A stretch of DNA of 16,284 bases from Bacteroidales bacterium UBA2712. Lineage in GTDB: Bacteria; Bacteroidota; Bacteroidia; Bacteroidales; Paludibacteraceae. Where the stretch lies: contig DEKW01000002.1 in the NCBI GenBank assembly GCA_002354055.1, forward strand, positions 1-16,284, written 5' to 3'. Position numbers and translations under genes: made by a program. The first letter of the stretch is position 1. Each line of letters begins with the position of its first letter. The notes beneath the pieces were generated by a model. The model did no database searches, had not been told where the DNA came from, and was given only the letters and a program-made list of their open reading frames with translations. Shown here one piece after another: positions 1-8,823 of this stretch.

Positions 1-38
1 ACTTTTGGGGTTCATTACAGATTCGCGGGGTTTATTAT

Positions 39-3000
39 TTAGAAGATCAGCACTTTGTGGGTTGCCGTCTCGTCGCCTTGGCGTGTTCGGATGAAGTATA
101 TTCCGCTGGTAGCCGGGAGTGTCAGTTCGGTCTCTCCGGCCTGGAGCGTACCCTTCAGTAGGAGTGTACCCGTAGCGGAATAAACCTCGTAGAGTCCGTC
201 TTTCGGTGCGGTCACTTTGAAGACCGGTCTGGTCTTCGGTGCCTGCGTCGGATTGACGATCACCGGCACGTCGTTGGCGGTAGTCACCGGATCGGTGATG
301 ATGAGCGGACAGGTCGGGATAGCGTAGTTCTCGCCCTTACGCGTTGCCTTCATCACTACCTGGTCGCCCTTGATAAGTTCGGTCGAGTAGAGGTATCCGG
401 CAGTAGCCTTCGTTTGCGGCACGCCGTTGATGAACCACTCGGTATTGGCGAACTCGAAGCCGCCGTTGTATGCCGCTTTCAGCGGTGCTACTACATCCAT
501 CCAGTTTTGCTCGATGATCCAACTCGGGTACTTGATGAGCAGCTCGATACTGTCGGAGCGGCTGATACCGCAAACGCCGTTGTCGAGGGCTATATGGAGC
601 GTGTAGTAGTCCGGGCGGACGTAGTACGGGTGTGTCTCATAAGCGATCGAGTTGAACTGCGGAAGTTGGATATGCGCCACCATCTCGCCGTAGAGCGGTT
701 CGTCGATGATATCCACAAATCCTTCACGTTTGGCGAGCGCATCGAAATAAACGCTGTAATGCGTCGGCTTCTGGCCCGTGTACTCGAAGAAGATATCGAA
801 TCCGTCCGCGTCCGCGCAGATGTCTCCGGTGCGCGCCGAGACGATGTTGGTCGGGTAGGCTACGATGAGTCGCAGCGCGTAGATGGCAGAGAAGCGCGCT
901 TCCGGCTGCCAAACGGTGTCGGCGTAGAAGCCGTCGTTCTCAAGCGTCCGTCCGCGCCATAGATACGACTGACCGGAACAGATAGTGACGGTAGCTGTGT
1001 CGCGCAGAGTTTCCACAACCTTCATACTGAGCGTATAGGTACTGTCGCAGTCGTTGATGGTCGGCCATGTGCGGTTGTAGTCGCCGGTCTCGAAATAGGT
1101 CTTGCCGCGCCAGAGGACAGACTGATAGTCGGTGATGGTCGTGTCTGTGATGAAATGGTAGGTGGGGTTGACGGTCAAGTCGAGGTGGAGGATACTGTCG
1201 CATCCGTTGATCGTCTTGAGTGTATAGTCATAATGTCCCCCGCGCGTGTGCGCCTTACCCGCGAATAAGAAGGTGTCGCCGTCGCAAATCGAAATTGTCT
1301 CAGTCGGGAAATCGAATGCCGGTGCATCATAGACCTCCACGCGGTACAAGCTATCCATCTCTCCGGTCACACGACTGCGGCGCTCGAAGGTGTATAGGCC
1401 GGCCTCGGTGATGACCTTACCGTCAATCTTCACTTCAGAGCCCGGACAGAGCGGTATCGGATCCCAGTCGGAGTAGCGCTGGGTCACTACCAGCACAAGA
1501 CGCTTGATAGAGTCGCAGCCATGCATGTTCACCAAGGTGTCTGAGTACACGCCCATCGCATCGTAGAGACGTCCGTCGTAGATGTACGGCAGCTGTTTGT
1601 CGGTGATGACGATGCGTTTCTCGGAGATAGAGACCGGTTTGACGGTCAGCGAGAGATAGACGATACTGTCTTTGTACTGCGAGGTGTAGGTATAGTTACC
1701 GGTGTGGGTCAGTTTTCTGCCGAAGAACTCATAGAAATCGCCTTGACAGATCTCCGCCGTGCGGTAGAACTCGCGCGTACGTTTCTTATTAACCACGAGG
1801 TGGTAGATCGAGTCGCAACCGTGGATAGAGAGGAGATCGTTGTAGTACACGCCGGTGGTGGATATATCCAGGCCGTGGATCTTGAGGTGCTCGCCTTCGC
1901 CTATCTCATACTGCTCGTTGATCATGTAAGACGGATGGACGTACAGTACAATCTGGTGGACGCTATCGAAACCGTACGCCGTGAGCACGCTGTCGTTATA
2001 GACGCCGGACTCGCTGTAAGTACCGATAATACGGCCGTTCTCGTCCTTCCAAACGTACGGGTAGTTCTCGTCCGACTGACAGATATGCAAGGTGTCGGAC
2101 TTGAAGAATGACGGATGGACGGTGAGGCTGAGGTGCTCCACACTATCGCAACCATTGATGGTCTTTCCGGTCCACTCGTAGGTGCCGGTCTGTGTCAGCG
2201 AGCGTCCATGGAAATCAAACGGCTCCTTATCAGAGATATGCTTGTCAATGAGAATATCGAAAGTGGGGTGTACGCTGATGACATATTTGATGATGGAGTC
2301 GCATCCGTTGAGCGACGGAATCGTGTCGTAGAGTTCTCCGCTGGTGAAGTACTTATTGCCACGGAAGAGGAAGGTGTCTCCCTCACAGATAGCGATGTTC
2401 CGCTCTCCGTAGAAGGTGTGATACACGGTCAGGTGGAGGGTCTTGACGACGCGCGAGGAGTCGGTCCAGGCAATCGGCAAGGAGTAGTCTCCGGACTCGT
2501 TGTACTCGTATCCTCTCCAGACGAACGGCAGATCCTTGTCGCAAACGACAGCTGTGGTGTCGGTATAAGAAGACTTGAGGACGGTGAGGATCATCTGGTA
2601 GGTGTCGTTACATCCGTTAGCGTTCGTCAGACGGTATTCATAGACTCCGGACTCCTTGTACCAAACACCGTTGAAGAGTGCCGAGTCGCCCTCGAAGATC
2701 CTGCGGACCTCAGAGTAGTAGTTCGTCGGGTGTACCGTGAGCGCGAGCATCACAATCGAGTCACACCCGTTAGCGGCAGTGAGCGTGTCGTAGTAGATAC
2801 CCTGCTTGGTGAGGATCGAGTCTCCGAACTTGTAGAAATCCCCCTCGCACATCGAGAACTGAATCGCTTCCTCTTTGTGGAAGAAAGGCAGAATCGTCAC
2901 TTTGATGCCCGTGACGGAGGGGGTGTTGAAGGTGTCATAGACGGTGTCGCGATAGATGCCGGACTCGTAGATCGTCTGTCCGCGCCAGAGGTACGGGAGT

Positions 3001-6000
3001 GCGTTAGCGCAAACGGAGATCGAGTCGTCGTAGAGCCTCATGACGGTCAGGCGCAGTTCGATGATACTATCGCAGCCGTAGGACGCGGTGAAGCGAACAG
3101 GGTAGGTGCCGGAGGCGGAGTATTCTTGCCCTTGGAACATCACCGTGTCGCCCTCGTAGATTGAACGATCGACAGTGTTGTAGTATTTCTTGAGCACGTT
3201 CAGGTGCAGTGTGACGATCGAGTCGCAGCCTTTCTCCGTGAGCAAGGTGTCGCGGTACTCTCCTGCGGTAGTCAGATTCATACCGGCAAAGGTATAGATA
3301 TCGTCCTCGCATATCTCGCGATAGATCGTTGTATAAACCACCGGCGAGACCTCAATATATACCGTGTGGATACTATCATAGCCGTCGTGGGTCTGACCGT
3401 AGTAGGTATAGTTACCCGAGGCAGCTATATTCGTATAATCGTGCCAGGTGTACGGTGTCTGGTCGCTACATATCCGGATGGTGTCGTCCTGGATAAGGTA
3501 GGTTCGGTGTACACGCAGGCTGAGACTATCCACGCTGTCGCAGCCGAACGGGGTAGTGAAATGGTAGGTGTATTCACCGGTCCCGTTCAGCAGGTCGGAG
3601 GCAATCACCTGACCGCCCTGAATATGATCCCAGGTGTACGGCAGGTCCTTGTCAGCGATGTCCACCACCGTGTGGTTTCTGTATTTCGGATAGACGTTCA
3701 GTCGCAGCTCGATGATACTGTCGCAGCCGTGTTGATGGCTGGTCAGGGTATCGTAGTACACGCCTATCTCCGTCAGGAACCGCGGCCGGTTCATCTTCGT
3801 CAGACCGAACCGCAGCGAGTCGCCCTCACAGATGGTATCCACGATCAAGGTGTGCATGATCGGCAGTACCTCGATATGCACAAACCGGGTACTGTCGTAG
3901 CCATCGAAAGTCAGGGTGTGGAAAGCGTAGTCGCCGGAGTAGATGATGTCGTTCCGATCCTCCCAGGTATAAGGCGTCTGGTCGTGGCAGATATAGAGGG
4001 TGTCCTCCTGGATGTTGTAGGTCTTATGTACCCGGAGAACCAGGCTGTCTATACTGTCGCAGCCGTGAACGCTCTCCATCGGGAAGGTATAAATGCCGGA
4101 TGCATTGAGATACTGAGTCGAGTCTTTGGGCTGACCGTCCGCTCCTTTCCAGGAGTGCGTCCAGACATACGGGATAGCGCTGTCGGCGATGTCCACGATC
4201 TTCGGTATCGTCACGATGCGGTCGCGCACGTAGAGGTAGAGCGTCACGATCGAGTCGCAGCCGTTGACAGCCATCAGTGTGTCGCGATAGATACCCGCGG
4301 TATGGATATATTGCTCGATGGTAGTGTTATTGTTCTCGCGGATATAATGGCGGTCGAATTGAATGGAGTCGCCCGAGCAGATGGTATCAAAGAGCAAGGT
4401 GTCGCGGATGATACGGTAGTTCACGCAGAGGTCATAGATGCTGTCGCGGCGGTCGTATGTGATGAGCGAGTCGGTGTAATGACGCGCTTCCATGTCGAAG
4501 CTGCCTACCGTGAAATGCTGTACGTGACCGTCGTACCAGGTATGCGTCAGGCTCTGGTTCTTTTTTGCACAGACATCTATCGTATCGCGGTAGTAATACG
4601 CCGTATCGACGTACAGATAGAGCTGCCGGATATAGGTACAGGTGTCGCCGAAGGACGAGGTGTCTTTTGCCGGAGCGATGGAGTCATAGATGCCGGTGTA
4701 GTAACGCCATGCGCCGCCCCACCAGGTAGAGTCGCCTAAGAGGATGTGTTTCTCCTCTTTGCCCTGCTCACGCGGCAGCACTTTGATATGCCACCTCGTG
4801 ATACTGTCGCAGCTGTAGGCATCGTCGGCGTAGGAGCGATGATGGTAGCCGTCCGTCCAGATCGAAGGCATCGGTACGTGCTCCTCGTAAACGGTATCGC
4901 GATAGAACCACGTGCTGTCATCCCGCGGATAGAAGAGCTGCAAGGAGTCGCTCGGGCAGAGGTAGATAGTCGTGTCCAGAACCATCTTCTGGCTGGGACG
5001 AACGATGATATGGTGGAAATAGCTACTGTCGCAGTTATAGACGATCGTGTCGTTATGGTACGAGACACCTTGCCATTTGCCTTCCCATGCACCTTCGTAT
5101 TGTCCGCCGTTGCCGAGCGCAAAAGTCGGATTGATCAGGTTACCCAAGACTACGGGATTCTGCTTGATCTCATCCTCGCAAAGGAAGGTGGAGTCGCTCT
5201 TCGGCAGCGAAGGGATGATACGCAGCGTCAGGCTGATCGTCGAGTCGCAACCCAGAGCGGTGGTGTCGTTGTGCGTGTAGAAGCCCTCAGCCCATATCTC
5301 TTGCGGAGCTTGGCGACCGAGGATATACGGCAACTCATGCTCGCAGACGGTGTCCACGATGCTGATGGAGTATTTCTGACCTACCTGGATATGCAGCGTA
5401 TAGATGGTGTCGCAGGTCAGGAGCGTGTCGCGCAGGATCGTGTCGTTGAAATAGGTCTTGTCATTGAAGGTCACGCCTTCCGGCAGACATCCCTTCAGGT
5501 AGATCATCGTGTCCACCGGTGCTTTCATCGTCAGCTCCAGCGTGAAGAAATCCGTGATCATGCCTGTCGCGTCAAAAATCGTATCGTGGTAGATACCGCT
5601 GGCGGCTTTCTTCAGATCGTAGTCATGCCAGATGAACGCCTCCGGATTAGTCGCCGTGTCGAGTTGGCACAGCGTCAGGAAATCGCGCCGCTCCTGAATG
5701 AGGTTGAGGAAATCTATCCGGTAGCACTCGTTCGGGTCGCCGGAAAGAACGGTATCCGGCGTGAGACCGAATTGGTCTATCTCTTTCTCGTGCCATATAT
5801 ACGGCAACGACTGATCGTAATCCAAGATCTTCGTCTCGTAATGCAGCGTCACGCCTTGCTTCATGACCTCGATCAGGATCATGCTGTCGCACACATTATC
5901 TGTCATACTGGGACGATAGAGCGTGTCACGATATACTACTCCCGGCAGGTAGTCAGCGTCATTATAATCGATACCGTTGATACGCATGCTCTCGCCTTCA

Positions 6001-7772
6001 CAGAACTGATAGCGATCTACGCGTTTCGGTACTTCGTTGATCGTCAGGTTCAGACGATAGATGCTGTCCGTGCCATATACAGAGGTATAGCGGTATTCGT
6101 ATTGGTGGGTGGTGCCGATAGCGTGCTGCAGCGGGTCTGTCTGATGCTCTATCGGACCTTTCAACCAGAAGAACGGCAGATCCGTCTCGCAGATAGCCGT
6201 GTCTTGCTCAAACAAGTACGTCGGATAGACGATCAGCACCAACTGCTCGTTGTTGACGCAACTGCCTTCCGCCGGAGTGGAGTGGTTGTATGTTCCCGCA
6301 GCCGTGATGAGCGAGTCCGTGCGGCTGTCTGCCAACCGGAAATGCCACCTGTACGGCAGCTCGGTATCGGCTATCTCTACCGTGTCGCTCAGATACAGCG
6401 CGGTGTTGAAATGCATATATACCTTTACGATACTGTCGCAACCGTTAATGGTATGCAGGTGAGAGACAACTACGGTGTCCTCGTAGTAATCCTGTGCCTG
6501 ATAGCGGATGAATGCACCCGGACCGCAGGTGTACAAATGCCGGATGATGGTATCTGCATAATTCTCGCGGATGGCAAGATGGAGCGAGAAGATCGAATCT
6601 ACTTCGCTTCCTCCGGCCTTAAAGACCGTATCGACATACGTGCCGCCGGTCATGTATTTGTTGCCGCGCCATTCATAGAAATCACCTTCGCATATCGCTT
6701 GATGGGTCGTGTATAGATTCGTCTGCGGTGTGGCTGCTATCACTCCTACGCCCAACTCATAGATACTGTCGCAGCCGAGTTGATTGAGGTGTACGTCGCG
6801 ATAAGTGCCGTCAGTAGTAATCTGCTGACCATGCCAGAGTAAGGTCTCGCCTTGCACAATCGTCGCGGTGTCGTGATAGTAGTAAGAGGCGGCTTTGTCG
6901 AAATAGATCCGAACGATACTGTCGCAGCCTAAACTCGAAGCTAAGGTGTCGTAACCGACGAACGAGTGGTCGTAACTCTGACCTTTCCATGTCATCTGAC
7001 CGCAGAAATTGACGACTTTTGTAGATTGTTTTATAGGTATGACTGTGAGAACCAATTCGTATATACTATCTAACCCCGCGATAGTGGTGTAATTGTCGTA
7101 GTAGTGACTTGTCCCCGGCTGCTTGTTCAGGTTGTCCCTTCCGTGCCAACTGAACGGCTCACTCTCGCATATAGTCAACTCCTCTACGAAATGATAACTC
7201 GTCGTGTCTTTGGTCAGGATCAACCGCCATTTGTCGGGACATTCCGTCTCCGGATTAAAACTCTCATATTCATACGTACCCGGTTCGGTGAAGGTCTGCG
7301 TCTTCTTGGTCCCGTTTTCCCAATACGTCCATGTATATCCGCCTGCATCGGCTAAGCGGGCTTGAGTCACATATAGACGAGCCGGGATTCGGCGTATATA
7401 TATATGATACATCGTGTCGCATCCTGCCCGGTCGTAATAATGACCGGGGTCGGTGTATATCTTCCCGTTGAACTGCACATACTCGTCTTCGCATATCGTA
7501 AATGTGCTATCTACTACTACCAACTCGCGTACCGTTAACTGCAACCGATAGAAGTTCTCTTTTCCGCTCGGTTGCACTTCGTTATTGGTATAAGTACCGG
7601 TTTGTGCAGCTTCGATACCATGCCATACGAGTGTCTCGCCGGGACATATCACGGCTACGCTGTCGATGGTATCTACATGTATCTCCGGAACTTGTCCGAA
7701 ACTGCTACCTATCGCTGCGGCGACCATCATCACTCCGCAGATCATTCTCGCTATATATTGTCTCATATTCAT
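39..7772 (-). CDS. Giant secreted repeat protein with T9SS type A sorting domain
   Basis: Protein of 2577 residues, probably a cell-surface or released adhesin-like fibre; its ligand cannot be told from sequence. Residues 1-26 form a signal peptide (basic start, hydrophobic core, likely cut near S-F-G/Q). Residues about 33-2302 hold about 41 units averaging 55 residues, each of the form I-C-x-G-D...(F/W)-x-G...G-x-Y-x-D-T...G-C-D-S-I-x-x-L-x-L-x-V, consistent with small beta-sandwich domains. Residues about 2305-2500 are a non-repeat module with the motif YPSWIIEQNW, a type I recall in other Bacteroidales surface proteins. Residues about 2509-2577 match a T9SS type A sorting domain (YEVYSATG, then SGIYFIR, ending KVLIF), normally cleaved after export. 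The start at 7772 (MNMRQ) follows an AGGAG about 10 nt upstream; Met3 is an alternative. It lies 29 nt after the beta-barrel gene, so both are probably co-transcribed. The reading frame is intact. Confidence 0.95.
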   Translation of the reverse strand: MNMRQYIARMICGVMMVAAAIGSSFGQVPEIHVDTIDSVAVICPGETLVWHGIEAAQTGTYTNNEVQPSGKENFYRLQLTVRELVVVDSTFTICEDEYVQFNGKIYTDPGHYYDRAGCDTMYHIYIRRIPARLYVTQARLADAGGYTWTYWENGTKKTQTFTEPGTYEYESFNPETECPDKWRLILTKDTTSYHFVEELTICESEPFSWHGRDNLNKQPGTSHYYDNYTTIAGLDSIYELVLTVIPIKQSTKVVNFCGQMTWKGQSYDHSFVGYDTLASSLGCDSIVRIYFDKAASYYYHDTATIVQGETLLWHGQQITTDGTYRDVHLNQLGCDSIYELGVGVIAATPQTNLYTTHQAICEGDFYEWRGNKYMTGGTYVDTVFKAGGSEVDSIFSLHLAIRENYADTIIRHLYTCGPGAFIRYQAQDYYEDTVVVSHLHTINGCDSIVKVYMHFNTALYLSDTVEIADTELPYRWHFRLADSRTDSLITAAGTYNHSTPAEGSCVNNEQLVLIVYPTYLFEQDTAICETDLPFFWLKGPIEHQTDPLQHAIGTTHQYEYRYTSVYGTDSIYRLNLTINEVPKRVDRYQFCEGESMRINGIDYNDADYLPGVVYRDTLYRPSMTDNVCDSMILIEVMKQGVTLHYETKILDYDQSLPYIWHEKEIDQFGLTPDTVLSGDPNECYRIDFLNLIQERRDFLTLCQLDTATNPEAFIWHDYDLKKAASGIYHDTIFDATGMITDFFTLELTMKAPVDTMIYLKGCLPEGVTFNDKTYFNDTILRDTLLTCDTIYTLHIQVGQKYSISIVDTVCEHELPYILGRQAPQEIWAEGFYTHNDTTALGCDSTISLTLRIIPSLPKSDSTFLCEDEIKQNPVVLGNLINPTFALGNGGQYEGAWEGKWQGVSYHNDTIVYNCDSSYFHHIIVRPSQKMVLDTTIYLCPSDSLQLFYPRDDSTWFYRDTVYEEHVPMPSIWTDGYHHRSYADDAYSCDSITRWHIKVLPREQGKEEKHILLGDSTWWGGAWRYYTGIYDSIAPAKDTSSFGDTCTYIRQLYLYVDTAYYYRDTIDVCAKKNQSLTHTWYDGHVQHFTVGSFDMEARHYTDSLITYDRRDSIYDLCVNYRIIRDTLLFDTICSGDSIQFDRHYIRENNNTTIEQYIHTAGIYRDTLMAVNGCDSIVTLYLYVRDRIVTIPKIVDIADSAIPYVWTHSWKGADGQPKDSTQYLNASGIYTFPMESVHGCDSIDSLVLRVHKTYNIQEDTLYICHDQTPYTWEDRNDIIYSGDYAFHTLTFDGYDSTRFVHIEVLPIMHTLIVDTICEGDSLRFGLTKMNRPRFLTEIGVYYDTLTSHQHGCDSIIELRLNVYPKYRNHTVVDIADKDLPYTWDHIQGGQVIASDLLNGTGEYTYHFTTPFGCDSVDSLSLRVHRTYLIQDDTIRICSDQTPYTWHDYTNIAASGNYTYYGQTHDGYDSIHTVYIEVSPVVYTTIYREICEDDIYTFAGMNLTTAGEYRDTLLTEKGCDSIVTLHLNVLKKYYNTVDRSIYEGDTVMFQGQEYSASGTYPVRFTASYGCDSIIELRLTVMRLYDDSISVCANALPYLWRGQTIYESGIYRDTVYDTFNTPSVTGIKVTILPFFHKEEAIQFSMCEGDFYKFGDSILTKQGIYYDTLTAANGCDSIVMLALTVHPTNYYSEVRRIFEGDSALFNGVWYKESGVYEYRLTNANGCNDTYQMILTVLKSSYTDTTAVVCDKDLPFVWRGYEYNESGDYSLPIAWTDSSRVVKTLHLTVYHTFYGERNIAICEGDTFLFRGNKYFTSGELYDTIPSLNGCDSIIKYVISVHPTFDILIDKHISDKEPFDFHGRSLTQTGTYEWTGKTINGCDSVEHLSLTVHPSFFKSDTLHICQSDENYPYVWKDENGRIIGTYSESGVYNDSVLTAYGFDSVHQIVLYVHPSYMINEQYEIGEGEHLKIHGLDISTTGVYYNDLLSIHGCDSIYHLVVNKKRTREFYRTAEICQGDFYEFFGRKLTHTGNYTYTSQYKDSIVYLSLTVKPVSISEKRIVITDKQLPYIYDGRLYDAMGVYSDTLVNMHGCDSIKRLVLVVTQRYSDWDPIPLCPGSEVKIDGKVITEAGLYTFERRSRVTGEMDSLYRVEVYDAPAFDFPTETISICDGDTFLFAGKAHTRGGHYDYTLKTINGCDSILHLDLTVNPTYHFITDTTITDYQSVLWRGKTYFETGDYNRTWPTINDCDSTYTLSMKVVETLRDTATVTICSGQSYLWRGRTLENDGFYADTVWQPEARFSAIYALRLIVAYPTNIVSARTGDICADADGFDIFFEYTGQKPTHYSVYFDALAKREGFVDIIDEPLYGEMVAHIQLPQFNSIAYETHPYYVRPDYYTLHIALDNGVCGISRSDSIELLIKYPSWIIEQNWMDVVAPLKAAYNGGFEFANTEWFINGVPQTKATAGYLYSTELIKGDQVVMKATRKGENYAIPTCPLIITDPVTTANDVPVIVNPTQAPKTRPVFKVTAPKDGLYEVYSATGTLLLKGTLQAGETELTLPATSGIYFIRTRQGDETATHKVLIF
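870..7670 (-). repeat. About 41 tandem degenerate 55-residue protein repeats (GCDSI repeats)
   Basis: Within the giant gene, 41 units can be laid out by eye from two anchor motifs: a start motif (I-C-E-G-D-x-Y-x-F-x-G or I-C-x-x-x-x-P-Y-x-W) and an end motif (G-C-D-S-I-x-x-L-x-L-x-V-x-P). Three unit kinds occur: A, with both cysteines; B, with only the end cysteine (the start reads I-A-D, I-V-Q, I-Y-E, I-S-D or I-T-D); and C, with only the start cysteine (the end reads G-Y-D-S, G-L-D-S or G-F-D-S). The usual order is A-B-C, but four A units occur in a row in the middle (about residues 790-1010) and three B-C pairs in a row near the C-terminal end. On the plus strand the end motif shows as recurrent gtcgcagcc-like strings. 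Boundaries are approximate. Confidence 0.9.
3172..4205 (-). repeat. Higher-order duplication: two copies of a three-unit (B-C-A) block
   Basis: Two consecutive blocks of about 166-178 residues match in motif order. Each has D-I-A-D-x-x-x-P-Y-x-W, then G-C-D-S-(I/V)-D-S-L-x-L-R-V-H-(K/R)-T-Y, then I-C-x-D-Q-T-P-Y-T-W, then G-Y-D-S, then I-C-E-x-D, then G-C-D-S-I. The first copy in the protein lies at about 3670-4205 and the second at about 3172-3669. The closeness of these blocks relative to other units suggests expansion by duplication of three-unit segments. The edges are estimated by eye. Confidence 0.7.
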
Positions 7773-7801
7773 AAATTCCTATCTCCTATCAGCCGCAGGC
7801 T

Positions 7802-8770
7802 TTAATTATAGCACATACATCCATGATGCATACCTACTCGTGCCGTCCGGCTGCCGCCGATCATGTAGGTCAGCTTCACACCAGTGAAGAACGGTACGGC
7901 ACGTTTCGGCGGATCAAAGGTATTCAGATACGGATTGATCGTCACGTTCGTCGCCGGGGTAGGGAGCGTCGGCGAGTTTGGAGCTACGCGCTCTTGAGGA
8001 GCACCGTCCCATCCGCGCAGCTGCGTGTTCAGGCCGTACTCGAAATAGAACGCTAATTTCAATACATGGCATATGCGGCTCCTGGTCGGCATGGAGGATA
8101 ACAGGTCATAACCGATCTCGCCGATCAGACTCGCGCCTACGTTCAGCTGGTTCTTCACCGTGTTCTTGAACTCATACTCCTGGTATCCGTGACCTACGTT
8201 CTCGATCACCTTGTCGTACCCGTCGTACAGACCGCCTAAGTTATATGTTCCCGACGAAGTAGTCTTCGGGTTCAGCGCATAGCTGATTTTTATTCCTGCG
8301 CCGATGTGGAATCCGCGGACGTAGTATCCCGCCATCAGCGGCACATCGATATAGTTCCACTCGATCTTGTCTGTCTGTTTCACGCGGTACTGCAGCATCA
8401 CCGCCTTGCCTTGCGTGTCCTGACCGGGCTTGCTCACCGTGTAGGGATCGACCAGCAGCGACGAACGATGAAAACTCATCTGCACGCCTATGTTCGCCCA
8501 TAACCCGCTGTTGCGGAACTCGTAACCCAAGCCCACAGCTCCACCTACGTTACCTTCCGGCATCGCGTTCTGAATCGTCGTCTGCAGCATCGAGTATCCT
8601 ACGCTGCCACTGATATAACCGAAATGAAAATCATCTCCGTCCTCAAAGGCACTGTGATGGCGTTTCCAGCTCTGGCCTTGCGCACTCACCGCCATGATTA
8701 TCCCCACCACGATCAGCATCATTCGCAAGACGAGGCTTGGGCTTGTCTTTTGTCTCATACCTATATTCAT
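7802..8770 (-). CDS. Outer-membrane beta-barrel protein (putative partner of the giant protein)
   Basis: Protein of about 322 residues from the chosen start (MNIGMRQ) at 8770; Met5 at 8758 is possible. An in-frame extension to 8887 is rejected because it crosses the promoter at 8824-8831 and AT-rich intergenic DNA. A signal peptide is clear (basic start, then LMMLIVVG-like hydrophobic core, cut near S-A-Q-G). The mature part has alternating amphipathic strands rich in G, Y and aromatic ends, such as GYEFRNSGLWANIGVQMSF, WNYIDVPLMAGYYV and FFTGVKLTYMIG. This is the pattern of the 8- to 10-strand outer-membrane barrels common in Bacteroidetes (PorT/OMP_b-brl-like). A tail of about 17 residues with two cysteines (GCMCYN) follows the last evident strand, which is unusual for a barrel. 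It is the first gene of the operon; a role in anchoring or exporting the downstream T9SS protein is inference from position only. Confidence 0.88.
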   Translation of the reverse strand: MNIGMRQKTSPSLVLRMMLIVVGIIMAVSAQGQSWKRHHSAFEDGDDFHFGYISGSVGYSMLQTTIQNAMPEGNVGGAVGLGYEFRNSGLWANIGVQMSFHRSSLLVDPYTVSKPGQDTQGKAVMLQYRVKQTDKIEWNYIDVPLMAGYYVRGFHIGAGIKISYALNPKTTSSGTYNLGGLYDGYDKVIENVGHGYQEYEFKNTVKNQLNVGASLIGEIGYDLLSSMPTRSRICHVLKLAFYFEYGLNTQLRGWDGAPQERVAPNSPTLPTPATNVTINPYLNTFDPPKRAVPFFTGVKLTYMIGGSRTARVGMHHGCMCYN

Positions 8771-8779
8771 TAAATATTC

Positions 8780-8810
8780 ATGCGTGCACCTGCAATACGC
8801 TCGCACGCAT
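8780..8810 (-). promoter_or_regulatory. Leader hairpin of the barrel/giant-protein operon
   Basis: An exact 8-bp inverted repeat (ATGCGTGC at 8780-8787 and GCACGCAT at 8803-8810, 15-nt loop) lies between the promoter and the start codon at 8770, so it would form a hairpin in the 5' untranslated RNA. Its function is unknown. Confidence 0.4.
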
Positions 8811-8823
8811 ACTAAATGCGCCG

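Noticed and set aside
1..38. Terminator after the giant gene
   Set aside because: No stem-loop with a T-tract can be seen in the 38 bases available; any terminator would be beyond the left edge.
2115..6716. Three long open frames on the plus strand (2115-3164, 3204-4739, 4746-6716) opposite the giant gene
   Set aside because: They follow from the repeated codon pattern of the minus-strand gene. They have no promoter-like or ribosome-binding context, their products are low-complexity and match no family I know, and the minus strand has a signal peptide, ordered repeats and a sorting domain in one unbroken frame.
870..7670. Regularly spaced gtcgcagcc-like strings resembling a CRISPR or DNA repeat array
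   Set aside because: Spacing is about 165 bp and in codon phase, and the strings encode the G-C-D-S-I motif of a single protein; they are coding repeats, not CRISPR repeats.
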